Shown here in pieces: positions 7,946 to 15,761 of a stretch of 64,000 bases of DNA; the stretch's first letter is position 1; each line of letters begins with the position of its first letter. The notes beneath the pieces were generated by a model. The model saw only the letters and a list, made by a program, of their open reading frames with translations. It searched no databases and was not told the DNA's origin. The DNA is taken from positions 2,426,245 through 2,490,244 of the forward strand of contig NZ_LR732817.1 in the NCBI RefSeq assembly GCF_902506195.1, written 5' to 3'. The position numbers were made by a program, and so were the translations under genes. This stretch comes from Citricoccus sp. K5. GTDB lineage: Bacteria > Actinomycetota > Actinomycetes > Actinomycetales > Micrococcaceae.

Positions 7946-8815
7946 TCAGGCCTGGCCCAGCTCCCGAGCCATGCCCTCGAGGCGCTTGACCCGCTCGTTC
8001 ATGGGCGGGTGCGTGGAGAACATCTTCTTCACGTTCCGGAACGGGTTGGCAATCATCAGGTGCGCGGTGTTCTGCAGCCGCTGTTCGGACGGCAGCGGAG
8101 CGGCCTGGATGCCATTCTGCAGTTTGTAGAGGGCCGAGGCCAGGGCAAGCGGATCTCCGGTGAGCCGGGCGCCGTCCTCATCCGCGTCGTACTCCCGGGT
8201 CCGGGAGATCGACATCTGGATGAGCGAGGCCGCGAGCGGGGCCAGCAGTGCCAGCGCGATCATCGCCAGGGGGTTCGCCCCGCGATTGTCCCGTCCAGCT
8301 CCGAAGAACAGCATGAACTGGGCCACCGAGGTGATGACGCCGGCCACGGCGGCCGCCATGGAGGACGTCAGGATGTCCCGGTTGTAGACGTGCATCAGCT
8401 CATGTCCCAGCACCCCGCGCAGTTCACGCGCATTGAGCATCTGCAGGATCCCCTCGGTGCAGCACACGGCGGAATTCTGTGGATTGCGGCCCGTGGCGAA
8501 GGCGTTGGGCGAGGCACTCGGAGCCACGTAGAGCCGCGGCATCGGCTGCTGGGCCGCCTCGGAGAGTTCGCGGACGATCCGGTACATCTCCGGCTGCTCC
8601 TGCTCGGTGACCGGATAGGCGCGCATGGAACGGATCGCGATCTTGTCACTGTTCCAGTAGCTGTACGCCGTGGTCGCCACACCGATGACGGCGAAGACCC
8701 CGATCCACACGGCCCGACCGGTCCCGGCCGCGATGACACCGCCGATGGCCAACAGCACGGCGAACAGGCCGGCGAACAGCAGGGTGGTCTTCAGTCCGTT
8801 GTAATGCCGGTGCAT
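7946..8815 (-). CDS. htpX: M48 family membrane zinc metalloprotease HtpX
   Basis: 289 aa integral membrane protease. Two N-terminal membrane helices (residues about 10-50) precede the catalytic motif H-E-L-M-H-V (preceded by V-L-G) with two zinc-binding His and the catalytic Glu. Two further hydrophobic segments follow, then the R-E-Y-D-A-D-E-D-G-A segment that supplies the third zinc ligand. The C-terminal T-H-P-P-M-N-E-R-V-K-R-L is diagnostic. It degrades damaged membrane proteins. The ATG follows GGAAGGACC. It is single-gene by spacing (104 bp to the next gene on the same strand). Confidence 0.95.
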   Translation of the reverse strand: MHRHYNGLKTTLLFAGLFAVLLAIGGVIAAGTGRAVWIGVFAVIGVATTAYSYWNSDKIAIRSMRAYPVTEQEQPEMYRIVRELSEAAQQPMPRLYVAPSASPNAFATGRNPQNSAVCCTEGILQMLNARELRGVLGHELMHVYNRDILTSSMAAAVAGVITSVAQFMLFFGAGRDNRGANPLAMIALALLAPLAASLIQMSISRTREYDADEDGARLTGDPLALASALYKLQNGIQAAPLPSEQRLQNTAHLMIANPFRNVKKMFSTHPPMNERVKRLEGMARELGQA

Positions 8816-8919
8816 CCGGGGGCGGTCCTTCCATGGGGCGCAGAAAACTGAGGGACGGTCGATCAGACGTCAGTGGGTACAACGTACGGCACTGGCCGGA
8901 CATTCCGGGCGCGAGGTGC

Positions 8920-10230
8920 TCAGGGAACGGGGTGGCGGGAGTCGTACTTCAGGAAGCCGGGCTGCCAGCGCATCAGGGCGCTGACCCCGAGCACGCAGAG
9001 CACCCCGCCGGCCATGAGCGTCACCGGCTCGGTCAGCAGCTCGGCGGCGCCCCCGGTCAGCATCTCCCCCACCCGCGGCCCGCCGGCCACCACCACGATG
9101 AAGACGCCCTGGAGCCGCCCTCGCAGATGGTCCGGGGTGGCCGACTGCAGGATGGTGTTGCGGAAGACCGAGGAGACGGAGTCGGCGCAGCCGGCCAGGG
9201 CCAGGAAGGCCGCGGCGCCCCACAGGTAGTGCTGGGGCTCGCCGCCGGAGGCCCCGGAACGGGCCGCCAGATAGACCACCACGCCGAACCCGGCCACGGA
9301 AAGCCCCCAGGCGACGATGGCCCAGTACACCGCCGCCCCGTGCCGGACGATGCGCGTCAGGGGCCCGGAGAACAGCCCCGTGAGGAAGGCGCCGAGGGCC
9401 ATGGCCGCCAGCAGGATCCCGACGGCGGCCTCCCCGCCGCCCAGCACCACCGCGCCGATCGCAGGCAGCAACGCCCGCGGGAAGGCGGTGGCCATCGCGA
9501 CGATGTCGGCGATGAAGGTCATCCTCAGGTTCGGGCGGGAGCCCAGGAAGCGGAACCCCTCCACCACGGAGCCCCAGCCGACCCGGCGCCTAACCCCGGC
9601 CGAGCCAGCCGAGCCAGCACCGTCCTGCCGCTGCGGTGGCAGGGAGGGCAAGCGCCAGACGGCATAGAGAGCAGCCAGGAAGGTCACCACGTCCACGGAG
9701 TACGTCCAGGCGTAGCCGACCTGGGCCACCAGAACGCCGGCGAACAGCGGCCCGACCATCATGGCCACCGAGAACGTCATCATGTTCAGGGCGTTGGCGG
9801 CCGGCAGCAGCTTGAGGCCCACGAGGGCGGGGATGATGGCCCCACGGGTGGGTTGGTTGATGCCGGAGGCCCCGGAATGGACAGCCACCAACACGTACAG
9901 CACCCACACGCTCTCCAGCCCCAGCCAGGCCTGGGCCGCGATCAGGAGGGCGGTCAGCCACAGCACGGAGGAGGAGGCCAGGGCGAGCTTGCGCCGGTCC
10001 ATGTGGTCGGCCACAGCCCCGCCGTAGAGCCCGGCCACCACCAGCGGCACCAGGGCGAACGCGCCCAGCATCCCGACGGCCAGCGACGAGCCGGTGAGGT
10101 GGAAGACCTCGAGGCTGACCGCCACCAGGGTCAGCTGGGTGCCGATCGCGGACAGCGAGTTGCCGATCCACAGCCGGCGGTAGGCGGGGCTGACCCGCAG
10201 AGGGGTGAGATCTGCGAGCAGCCGCGCCAT
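8920..10230 (-). CDS. MFS transporter, EntS-like drug/siderophore exporter type
   Basis: 436 aa with about 12 membrane helices. The N-terminal segment L-W-I-G-N-S-L-S-A-I-G-T-Q-L and the loop D-H-M-D-R-R-K are typical of the MFS_3/EntS group of exporters (enterobactin or drug efflux). A Gly/Ser/Ala-rich loop near residues 205-220 separates the two six-helix halves. Its start overlaps the last base of the FprA stop, so the two genes are translationally coupled. The substrate is unknown; no siderophore biosynthesis gene is near. Confidence 0.82.
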   Translation of the reverse strand: MARLLADLTPLRVSPAYRRLWIGNSLSAIGTQLTLVAVSLEVFHLTGSSLAVGMLGAFALVPLVVAGLYGGAVADHMDRRKLALASSSVLWLTALLIAAQAWLGLESVWVLYVLVAVHSGASGINQPTRGAIIPALVGLKLLPAANALNMMTFSVAMMVGPLFAGVLVAQVGYAWTYSVDVVTFLAALYAVWRLPSLPPQRQDGAGSAGSAGVRRRVGWGSVVEGFRFLGSRPNLRMTFIADIVAMATAFPRALLPAIGAVVLGGGEAAVGILLAAMALGAFLTGLFSGPLTRIVRHGAAVYWAIVAWGLSVAGFGVVVYLAARSGASGGEPQHYLWGAAAFLALAGCADSVSSVFRNTILQSATPDHLRGRLQGVFIVVVAGGPRVGEMLTGGAAELLTEPVTLMAGGVLCVLGVSALMRWQPGFLKYDSRHPVP

Positions 10231-11627
10231 CAGCCGCGGCTGATGCGGGTCATGTCCTCACGGGGAACCACCTTGACGCGCTCACGCTGCACGGGACCGG
10301 AGCCGGTGGCGGTGGCACCGAGGCCGAGCTCATGCTCGTCCAGCTTCAGCCAGCCCTCCCAGGTGGTGTATTCGATGCCGCGCGATTCCAGCAGGTCGAG
10401 GACCGCCTGCTCATCCGGGTTCGCCGCGGACCACAGGTCCGGCTGGTCCTCGAGCATGCAGCCGATGGTCTCCAGGGCGTCGCCCTTGGTGTGGCCGATC
10501 AGGCCCACCGGGCCGCGCTTGATCCAGCCGGAGGCGTACAGGCCGGGCACCGGGGCGCCGTGCTCGTCCAGGATGCGGCCGGCGTCGTTGGGGATGACAC
10601 CCTTGCGCTCGTCGTAGCCGAGCCCGGGCACGGGGGAACCGTGGTAGCCGATGGCCCGGTACACGGCCTGGACCGGGTAGTCGATGTACTCGCCCGTGCC
10701 CTTGACGTTGCCGGTGCCGTCCAGCTCCATGCGCTCCATCCGCAGGCCGGCGACCTGGCCGGCGTCGTCCCCCTCACCGGCGAGGATCTCCACCGGCTGC
10801 TGCAGGAAATGCAGGTGCAGGCGGCGCGAGGCGCCGGAGTCCTGGTCCTCGACGAGCCAATTGGTGAGGGTGCCGACCATGGTCTTGACCTGGTTGTTCG
10901 TCGCTGCCAACTGCTCCGAGGCCTCATCGAACTCGAAGTCCTCCGGGTACAGCACGATGTCCACGTCCTTGGAGTGCGCCAGCTCGCGCAGCTCGAGTGG
11001 CGTGAACTTCACCTGGGCGGGTCCGCGGCGGCCGAAGACGTGCACGTCCGTGACCGGGGAGGACTTGAGACCCTCGTAGACGTTCTCCGGGATCTCGGTG
11101 ACCAGCAGGTCGTCGGCGTGCTTGGAGAGCATGCGGGCCACATCCAGGGCCACGTTGCCGTTGCCGATCACCGCGACCTCCTTCGCGGTCAGCGGCCACT
11201 GGCGCGGCACGTCCGGATGGCCGTCATACCAGGAGACGAAGTCGGCGCCGCCGAAGGAGCCCTCGAGGTCCACGCCGGGGACGGACAGGTCTGCGTCCCG
11301 GACAGCGCCGGTGGAGAAGACGATGGCGTCATAGTGCTCGCGCAGGTCCTCCAGGGTGAGGTCCGCGCCGAAGTCCACGCCACCGATGAAGCGGATGTCC
11401 CCGCGGTCCATGACCTTGTGCAGGGCCTTGACGATTCCCTTGATCCTCGGGTGGTCCGGAGCCACTCCATAGCGGATGAGTCCGTAGGGGGCCGGGTAGC
11501 GGTCGAAGAGGTCGATGCTGACCTCGAAGTCCCGCTCGGCCTTGGTCAGCAGGTCTGCCGTATACACGCCGGCCGGTCCGGCACCGATGATGGCGAGGCG
11601 GAGGGGGCGGGTGGGGGCAGAGGTCAC
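10230..11627 (-). CDS. fprA: Ferredoxin-NADP reductase, adrenodoxin-reductase type (FprA)
   Basis: 465 aa, close to mycobacterial FprA. The N-terminal FAD site I-I-G-A-G-P-A-G is followed by D-R-Y-P-A-P-Y-G-L-I-R-Y-G-V-A-P-D-H. The NADP site is V-I-G-N-G-N-V-A-L-D-V-A-R-M-L. A-S-G-W-I-K-R-G-P-V-G-L-I-G-H-T-K is near the C-terminus. It moves electrons between NADPH and ferredoxin. The GTG at 11627 was chosen because it precedes the FAD motif by about ten residues; an ATG at 11681 is in frame. It is coupled to the downstream MFS gene. Confidence 0.92.
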   Translation of the reverse strand: MTSAPTRPLRLAIIGAGPAGVYTADLLTKAERDFEVSIDLFDRYPAPYGLIRYGVAPDHPRIKGIVKALHKVMDRGDIRFIGGVDFGADLTLEDLREHYDAIVFSTGAVRDADLSVPGVDLEGSFGGADFVSWYDGHPDVPRQWPLTAKEVAVIGNGNVALDVARMLSKHADDLLVTEIPENVYEGLKSSPVTDVHVFGRRGPAQVKFTPLELRELAHSKDVDIVLYPEDFEFDEASEQLAATNNQVKTMVGTLTNWLVEDQDSGASRRLHLHFLQQPVEILAGEGDDAGQVAGLRMERMELDGTGNVKGTGEYIDYPVQAVYRAIGYHGSPVPGLGYDERKGVIPNDAGRILDEHGAPVPGLYASGWIKRGPVGLIGHTKGDALETIGCMLEDQPDLWSAANPDEQAVLDLLESRGIEYTTWEGWLKLDEHELGLGATATGSGPVQRERVKVVPREDMTRISRG

Positions 11628-11765
11628 TGGTCGTCCAATCGGCTGGGCTCGGCGGTGGCGGGCAGGCCACCAGCGGACCATTCTACCGATGCCTTCGGAA
11701 TACGCATGAGGGGCGTGATGGAATGCACGTTCTCCGGTGAACGCGTGACCTGCCCTGGACGTCAT

Positions 11766-11798
11766 GTCGACTCGTTGCCGACTCGTCGCCGACTCGTT
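11766..11798. repeat. Three tandem 11-bp repeats
   Basis: Three contiguous 11-bp units with core CGACTCGT (GTCGACTCGTT, GCCGACTCGTC, GCCGACTCGTT). The one-helical-turn period suggests a multimeric regulator site. It lies about 140 bp upstream of fprA and just beyond the end of the first WXG100-like gene. Confidence 0.6.
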
Positions 11799-11811
11799 AA
11801 AGTCCAGAGGA

Positions 11812-11830
11812 CCGGCCCCACGCGGGCCGG
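11812..11830 (-). terminator. GC hairpin after WXG100-like gene
   Basis: CCGGCCC and GGGCCGG pair around a 5-nt loop, about 40 bp beyond the stop of the minus-strand WXG100-like gene. There is no T-run, so termination strength is uncertain. Confidence 0.5.
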
Positions 11831-11869
11831 CCCCCTGATGGTACGCCGCGAGGGGCGCGTCAGCTGTGG

Positions 11870-12169
11870 TCAGCCGCCCATGCCGCCGACGGCGACACCG
11901 GCCGCTCGAGCGGCTTCCGAAGCGGTGACGTCGTTCTTCTCCATGAGGTCCTTGGCCTCGCGGACGAGGTCGCGAACCTGCTCGCAGGCGTTGAGCCACT
12001 TGGCCTCCACGCCGGAGAGTTCCTCCGAGGTGTTGGTGGCCTCGTAGTTCTCCTCCACGTAGGCCTTCTGCTGCTCGCGGTCGCCCAGGATGCCCTCGAT
12101 GCGGTCGGCGATCTGGCCGACCTCCCACTCGTAGGCGGCTGATGCTCCGGCGTCATACTTGATAACCAT
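11870..12169 (-). CDS. WXG100-like type VII secretion substrate (99 aa), no WXG
   Basis: 99 aa, helical, no signal peptide, the size class of ESAT-6/CFP-10 proteins. It is predicted to form a two-helix hairpin: helix 1 about residues 8-40, a turn at S-E-E-L-S-G (about 48-52), and helix 2 about 53-80, followed by an Ala/Gly tail ending V-G-G-M-G-G. The turn where W-x-G is expected reads L-S-G; the only nearby Trp follows in E-A-K-W-L-N-A. It lies 75 bp from a second such gene and near eccD/eccC, so it is probably an exported partner. A Shine-Dalgarno-like AAAGGAC precedes the ATG. Confidence 0.75.
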   Translation of the reverse strand: MVIKYDAGASAAYEWEVGQIADRIEGILGDREQQKAYVEENYEATNTSEELSGVEAKWLNACEQVRDLVREAKDLMEKNDVTASEAARAAGVAVGGMGG

Positions 12170-12244
12170 GGTCTAGTCCTTTCGGGGTCCGGGTGTCCCG
12201 GCAAATCTGAAGGGCGAAATCTGAAATGGGTGTGGCAGGGAAGA

Positions 12245-12610
12245 TCAGGCCATGGAGCCGCCGCCACCGCCACCGGTGCCGCCCCAGGAGAGCTCGAGGT
12301 TGTCGCCGCCGGCGGCGTTGGCGTCGTCCACCGTGGTCTCCTCGGAGATGTTGTACGCCTTGTAGAGTTCGCCCTGGCCGGCGTTGATCAGGGACAGGGC
12401 CTCGACCAGGGTGCCCTGGCACTCGTTGACCTTGACCATGAAGTTGTTGTAGGCGGTAGCGCCGGAGCCCTTGAAGGTCTCCTTCAGCGAGACGACCGCC
12501 TTCTCGAGGTTCTGCACCTCGATGACCAGCAGCTCTCCGGAGTCACCGGAGTCACGGGCGGCCTTCTCGAACGTCTCCAGGCCCTCTGTGAGCTCTAGCT
12601 TGTCATTCAT
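12245..12610 (-). CDS. WXG100-like type VII secretion substrate (121 aa), FKG in place of WXG
   Basis: 121 aa. Helix 1 (about residues 5-45) ends in T-F-K-G-S-G-A-T-A-Y-N-N-F, where F-K-G sits exactly where W-x-G normally does. Helix 2 follows (about 55-88), then an acidic segment and a Gly-rich tail (G-G-T-G-G-G-G-G-G). The ATG at 12610 has AAGGGG 6 nt upstream; a second ATG two codons earlier directly abuts that box. It probably pairs with the 99-aa protein as a secreted heterodimer. It is the first gene of the minus-strand pair, divergent from the ESX membrane genes. Confidence 0.75.
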   Translation of the reverse strand: MNDKLELTEGLETFEKAARDSGDSGELLVIEVQNLEKAVVSLKETFKGSGATAYNNFMVKVNECQGTLVEALSLINAGQGELYKAYNISEETTVDDANAAGGDNLELSWGGTGGGGGGSMA

Positions 12611-12884
12611 GTTCATCCCCTTGTGGTGATCAGTCTCGGACCGGTGGTCCGCGGTTGGTGTGCCTGACGTGTGCCCTGTTCGGCAACCCGCCGGCCCGAT
12701 GACTCCATAGTTCTGCCTGGGACGGACTCCGGTCAACCGGATCAGATGGGTAGAACTCCCCATGCACATCCGGTGCCGTTGTTTCCGCCGCCGTCCAAAC
12801 ACTGGAATGATGTGGGAGGTCACGGCGCCGGGATGCGCCGCACCAGGACGAGCCCGGCGCGTACCGGGGAAAGGGGGACCGCCC
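12611..12884. other. Divergent control region of the ESX locus (274 bp)
   Basis: This non-coding stretch must hold the promoters of both the WXG100-like pair (-) and the membrane operon (+). It contains an imperfect inverted repeat, AGTTCTGCCT (12709-12718) against GGGTAGAACT (12748-12757), around a 29-nt centre. This could be an operator or carry a -10 element (TAGAAC). No confident -35/-10 pair was identified. Confidence 0.4.
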
Positions 12885-13310
12885 ATGGCCATGGATTTCG
12901 ACTCGCAGCTCATCGAGTCGGTCGAGGTTCGGCGCAATCGGCTCAACGCGTCCTTCCTGTTCGGGCTGAACCCCACCGAGCGCCGGTGGAAGGACCGCAC
13001 CAACTCCTTCGTCTACGGACTGATCATCGCGGCCCTGATCTGCGCCTTCTGCGTGGCACTCTCCTTCGTCATCAACATCCTCACGAACTACATCAACGAT
13101 CGCAACGAACGCGACCAGCAACGCGAGCAACAGGAGCTGGAGCGTCAGCAGATGGAGCAGGACGGACAGCCCCAGGGCACCAGCCGGCACCCCGAGTTCT
13201 CGGGTGCCCCGGTCTCCCCCGCTGCCACGGCGATGCTCATGTCCCTGCCCGTCTCACAATCTTCCGCTCCGCAGGCTGACACCCTTCCGCCGACCCCCTG
13301 GAGGTCCTGA
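12885..13310 (+). CDS. Single-pass membrane protein of the ESX locus, 141 aa
   Basis: I know no named family for it. Residues 1-45 are cytoplasmic and basic (V-E-V-R-R-N-R; P-T-E-R-R-W-K-D-R). One long membrane helix (about 48-72, G-L-I-I-A-A-L-I-C-A-F) is followed by a Gln/Arg/Glu-rich coiled-coil-like stretch (about 78-100) and a Pro/Ser/Ala-rich tail. The topology recalls the N-terminus of EccB (basic helix, then one TM) without its large outer domain. The ATG at 12885 follows GGAAAGGGGGA. Its stop is 1 bp before the eccD GTG, so it is coupled to the secretion machinery. Confidence 0.75.
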   Translation: MAMDFDSQLIESVEVRRNRLNASFLFGLNPTERRWKDRTNSFVYGLIIAALICAFCVALSFVINILTNYINDRNERDQQREQQELERQQMEQDGQPQGTSRHPEFSGAPVSPAATAMLMSLPVSQSSAPQADTLPPTPWRS

Positions 13311-13311
13311 C

Positions 13312-14664
13312 GTGCCCAGCCCCTACACGCGAGTCTCCCTGGTCGGTCAGCGGCGCAACGCGGACCTCCTGCTGCCCTCGGACACTCCGCTCGGAGCCCT
13401 GATGCCCCAGATCCTGGACGTGCTGGACGACCGTCCGGACGACTCCCTCGGGGCCAAGCTGCTGGTCCGGCCCGATGGCGGGGAGCTGCCCGCGGGGCAG
13501 ACCCTGGGCGAGACCGGCGTGCTCGACGGCGAGCGGCTGCGTCTGGTCTCCCGCACCGAGGCCCCGCCCTCCCCGATCGTCTACGACCTCAATGACACCG
13601 TGTCAGACCACACGGAGGCCGTTCCGGGCCGGTGGTCCCCGGTGTACCGCTTCATCATCTGCGGCTTCCTGGCCGCCGTGGGATCCTGGCTCGCCATCAC
13701 CGGGCTGCTGGAGGCGTTTGCGCCGGAGCAGCAGCACTGGATCGCACTCGGACTGGCCGCTGTGGCCTTCGTGGTGGCAACCACGGTCTCCGCCCCGGGG
13801 CGCCAGCAGGCGGTAGCGGCCACCCTCGCTGGAGCCGGGACCCTCTTCGCCATCACCGGTCTGGTGGGACTGGAGCTGCCGGAGCCGTGGTCCTTCATCG
13901 CGCTCGCCGGACTGGCCGCCGTCGTGCAGGGGGTCCTGGGCTTCATCGTCAACCGGCCCCTGTCCATGTTCATCTCCGCCGCGGTGACCGGCGTGCTGGT
14001 GGCCGTCTGGGCCGTGGCCCCGGCGATCTCCGTGTGGGCGATCGGAGATCGGAGCGCCGATCCGTTGGTCGGCGCGGCAGCCATCGCCGGCATCGTCACC
14101 CTGCTGGTGCTGGGAATGCTCCCCCAGATCGCCCTCGGCGTCTCCGGCCTGGCCGGGATGGACGACCGGCATGCCAACGGGGCCGCCGTACTGCGCCGCG
14201 ACGTGGCGACCGCCATCGACTCCGCGCACGGGGGCCTCGTCTCCAGCGCCATCGTCTGTGCCGGCTCGGCCGCCCTGTCCGTGTGGCTGGTGGGCGGGGA
14301 CACCCTGGCCTACCCCTTCTCCCTGCCGCTGCTCGCCTGCCTCGTCCTCGCGCTGGGCCTGCGTGCCCGCTCCTTCCCCCTGGCCGCCGAGCGCATCCCG
14401 CTGTACCTGGCCACCGGGCTCGGCGTCCTCGCCCTGATCCGGGTGGCCACGGGCTTCCTCCCGGACTACGAGAGCGCCTTCCTGGCCGCGCTCCTCGTGC
14501 TGGCCCTCGTGATCGGGGCCGGCCTGTCCGTCGACCTGCCCGAACACTCGCAGGCCCGGATGCGCAAGACCGGGGACACCATCGAGGCCATCGCCCTGCT
14601 CGCCCCCATCCCGCTGCTCATCGGCTACTACGGGATCTACGCCACCCTGTTGGAGACCTTCTGA
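13312..14664 (+). CDS. eccD: Type VII secretion membrane channel protein EccD
   Basis: 450 aa. Residues 1-85 are the YukD/ubiquitin-like domain (Y-T-R-V-S-L-V-G-Q-R-R-N-A-D-L-L-L-P-S-D; D-G-E-R-L-R-L-V). From about 110 to the end there are about eleven hydrophobic segments, as in mycobacterial EccD. It should form the inner-membrane barrel of the ESX core. The GTG at 13312 is supported by GGAGG 7 nt upstream and by the 1-bp gap from the previous gene. Its TGA overlaps the next ATG. Confidence 0.9.
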   Translation: MPSPYTRVSLVGQRRNADLLLPSDTPLGALMPQILDVLDDRPDDSLGAKLLVRPDGGELPAGQTLGETGVLDGERLRLVSRTEAPPSPIVYDLNDTVSDHTEAVPGRWSPVYRFIICGFLAAVGSWLAITGLLEAFAPEQQHWIALGLAAVAFVVATTVSAPGRQQAVAATLAGAGTLFAITGLVGLELPEPWSFIALAGLAAVVQGVLGFIVNRPLSMFISAAVTGVLVAVWAVAPAISVWAIGDRSADPLVGAAAIAGIVTLLVLGMLPQIALGVSGLAGMDDRHANGAAVLRRDVATAIDSAHGGLVSSAIVCAGSAALSVWLVGGDTLAYPFSLPLLACLVLALGLRARSFPLAAERIPLYLATGLGVLALIRVATGFLPDYESAFLAALLVLALVIGAGLSVDLPEHSQARMRKTGDTIEAIALLAPIPLLIGYYGIYATLLETF

Positions 14665-15761
14665 TGTCCTCTGCACCCCTGGACCCCTGGAACGACGCCG
14701 GCCCCGCCCCCTCCCGGCCCCGTCCCGGTTCCGGCTCCGGCCGAACGGACGGCGGCGAGGTGCAGTGGTCCAGCCGGTCCGATCTGCGGCGGGACGTCCA
14801 CCGCGCCCAGGACGATCCCGACACCGGGTTCGAGTCCGTGGCCTCCCGGGTGCAGCGTGACTACTCGCGCCGGCCGGCCCTGTCCCTATGGACCCGCGGC
14901 TGGCGGGCCCTCGGCGGCCTGTGGGGCCACGACCGCAGCGGTGAGCGGCTGGCGGCCTCGGGGAAGATCGTCCAGTCCCCCGTCACCACGGGGCGCCGCC
15001 TGGCCGTGGTCTCCCTGCGTGGCGGTGCGGGCAAGACCACGGTGGCGGCCCTGGCCGCTTCGACCTTCGCCGCCCTGCGCCCCGAGCCCGTGGCCGCCCT
15101 CGACCTGGACCCGGCCTGTGGATCCCTGGCGTTGCGCCTCGGCAACGCTCCCGCCCGAGGAGCGGACCAACTCGCCGCCGACCTGACGGCCTTGGACTCC
15201 ACCACCTTCGACGCCGTGGCCTCCCGGATGGCCCTGGGCCGGAACGACCTGTACTACACCGGGCCCCGGGTCGCCGGCGGACCCCTGGGCGAGGCGGCCG
15301 CCACCACGCTGCTGTCCGGGTTGTCCCGGTACTTCCCGGTCACCGTGATCGACTGCCCCACCGGACCGGAGCACCCGGACACGGCGGCTACCCTCACCCG
15401 GGCGCACGCCGCCGTCTTCGTGGTGCCGGCCACGGCCGCGGCCGTCGACGAGGCCGCCGGCTACCTGCGCCACTGGCAGGCCGATCCGTTCCTCTCCGCC
15501 ATCCCGGTGGTCGCCGCCGTCGTCGGTACCGACCGTGACGCGGTGCTGGACCCGCTGGCCCAGGCCGCGGCCCTGACCCGCACCGGTGTGGGTGCCGTGG
15601 CCCTCCGTCACGACCGCCACATCGCCGGCGGGGTGGGGATCTCCCTGCCGCTGATCCGGCCGGAGAACCGGCTGGCCGCCGCCGAACTGACGGCACAGGC
15701 GCTCGCAGCGGCGAACTCCTCCGGTGCCCCGGCACCGGCGGCGAGGGGACTGGTCTGGTGA
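14664..15761 (+). CDS. MinD/ParA-like ATPase of the ESX locus (EspI-like)
   Basis: 365 aa. Residues 1-110 are a Pro/Ser/Arg-rich, probably disordered region. Residues about 112-340 are a MinD/ParA (SIMIBI) ATPase domain with a deviant Walker A R-G-G-A-G-K-T-T (Lys at about 124), L-D-L-D-P-A-C-G-S-L-A (Walker A') and V-I-D-C-P-T-G-P (Walker B). Family members with this layout occur in ESX loci (EspI in mycobacteria) and are thought to couple energy status to secretion or positioning. It starts in the eccD stop (TGATG) and ends in the eccC start (GTGA), so all three genes are tightly coupled. Confidence 0.85.
   Translation: MSSAPLDPWNDAGPAPSRPRPGSGSGRTDGGEVQWSSRSDLRRDVHRAQDDPDTGFESVASRVQRDYSRRPALSLWTRGWRALGGLWGHDRSGERLAASGKIVQSPVTTGRRLAVVSLRGGAGKTTVAALAASTFAALRPEPVAALDLDPACGSLALRLGNAPARGADQLAADLTALDSTTFDAVASRMALGRNDLYYTGPRVAGGPLGEAAATTLLSGLSRYFPVTVIDCPTGPEHPDTAATLTRAHAAVFVVPATAAAVDEAAGYLRHWQADPFLSAIPVVAAVVGTDRDAVLDPLAQAAALTRTGVGAVALRHDRHIAGGVGISLPLIRPENRLAAAELTAQALAAANSSGAPAPAARGLVW

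Noticed and set aside
12263-12274. S-W-G-G near the C-terminus of the 121-aa substrate as the WXG motif
   Set aside because: It sits in the Gly-rich tail after both helices, not in the turn between them; F-K-G is in the correct place.
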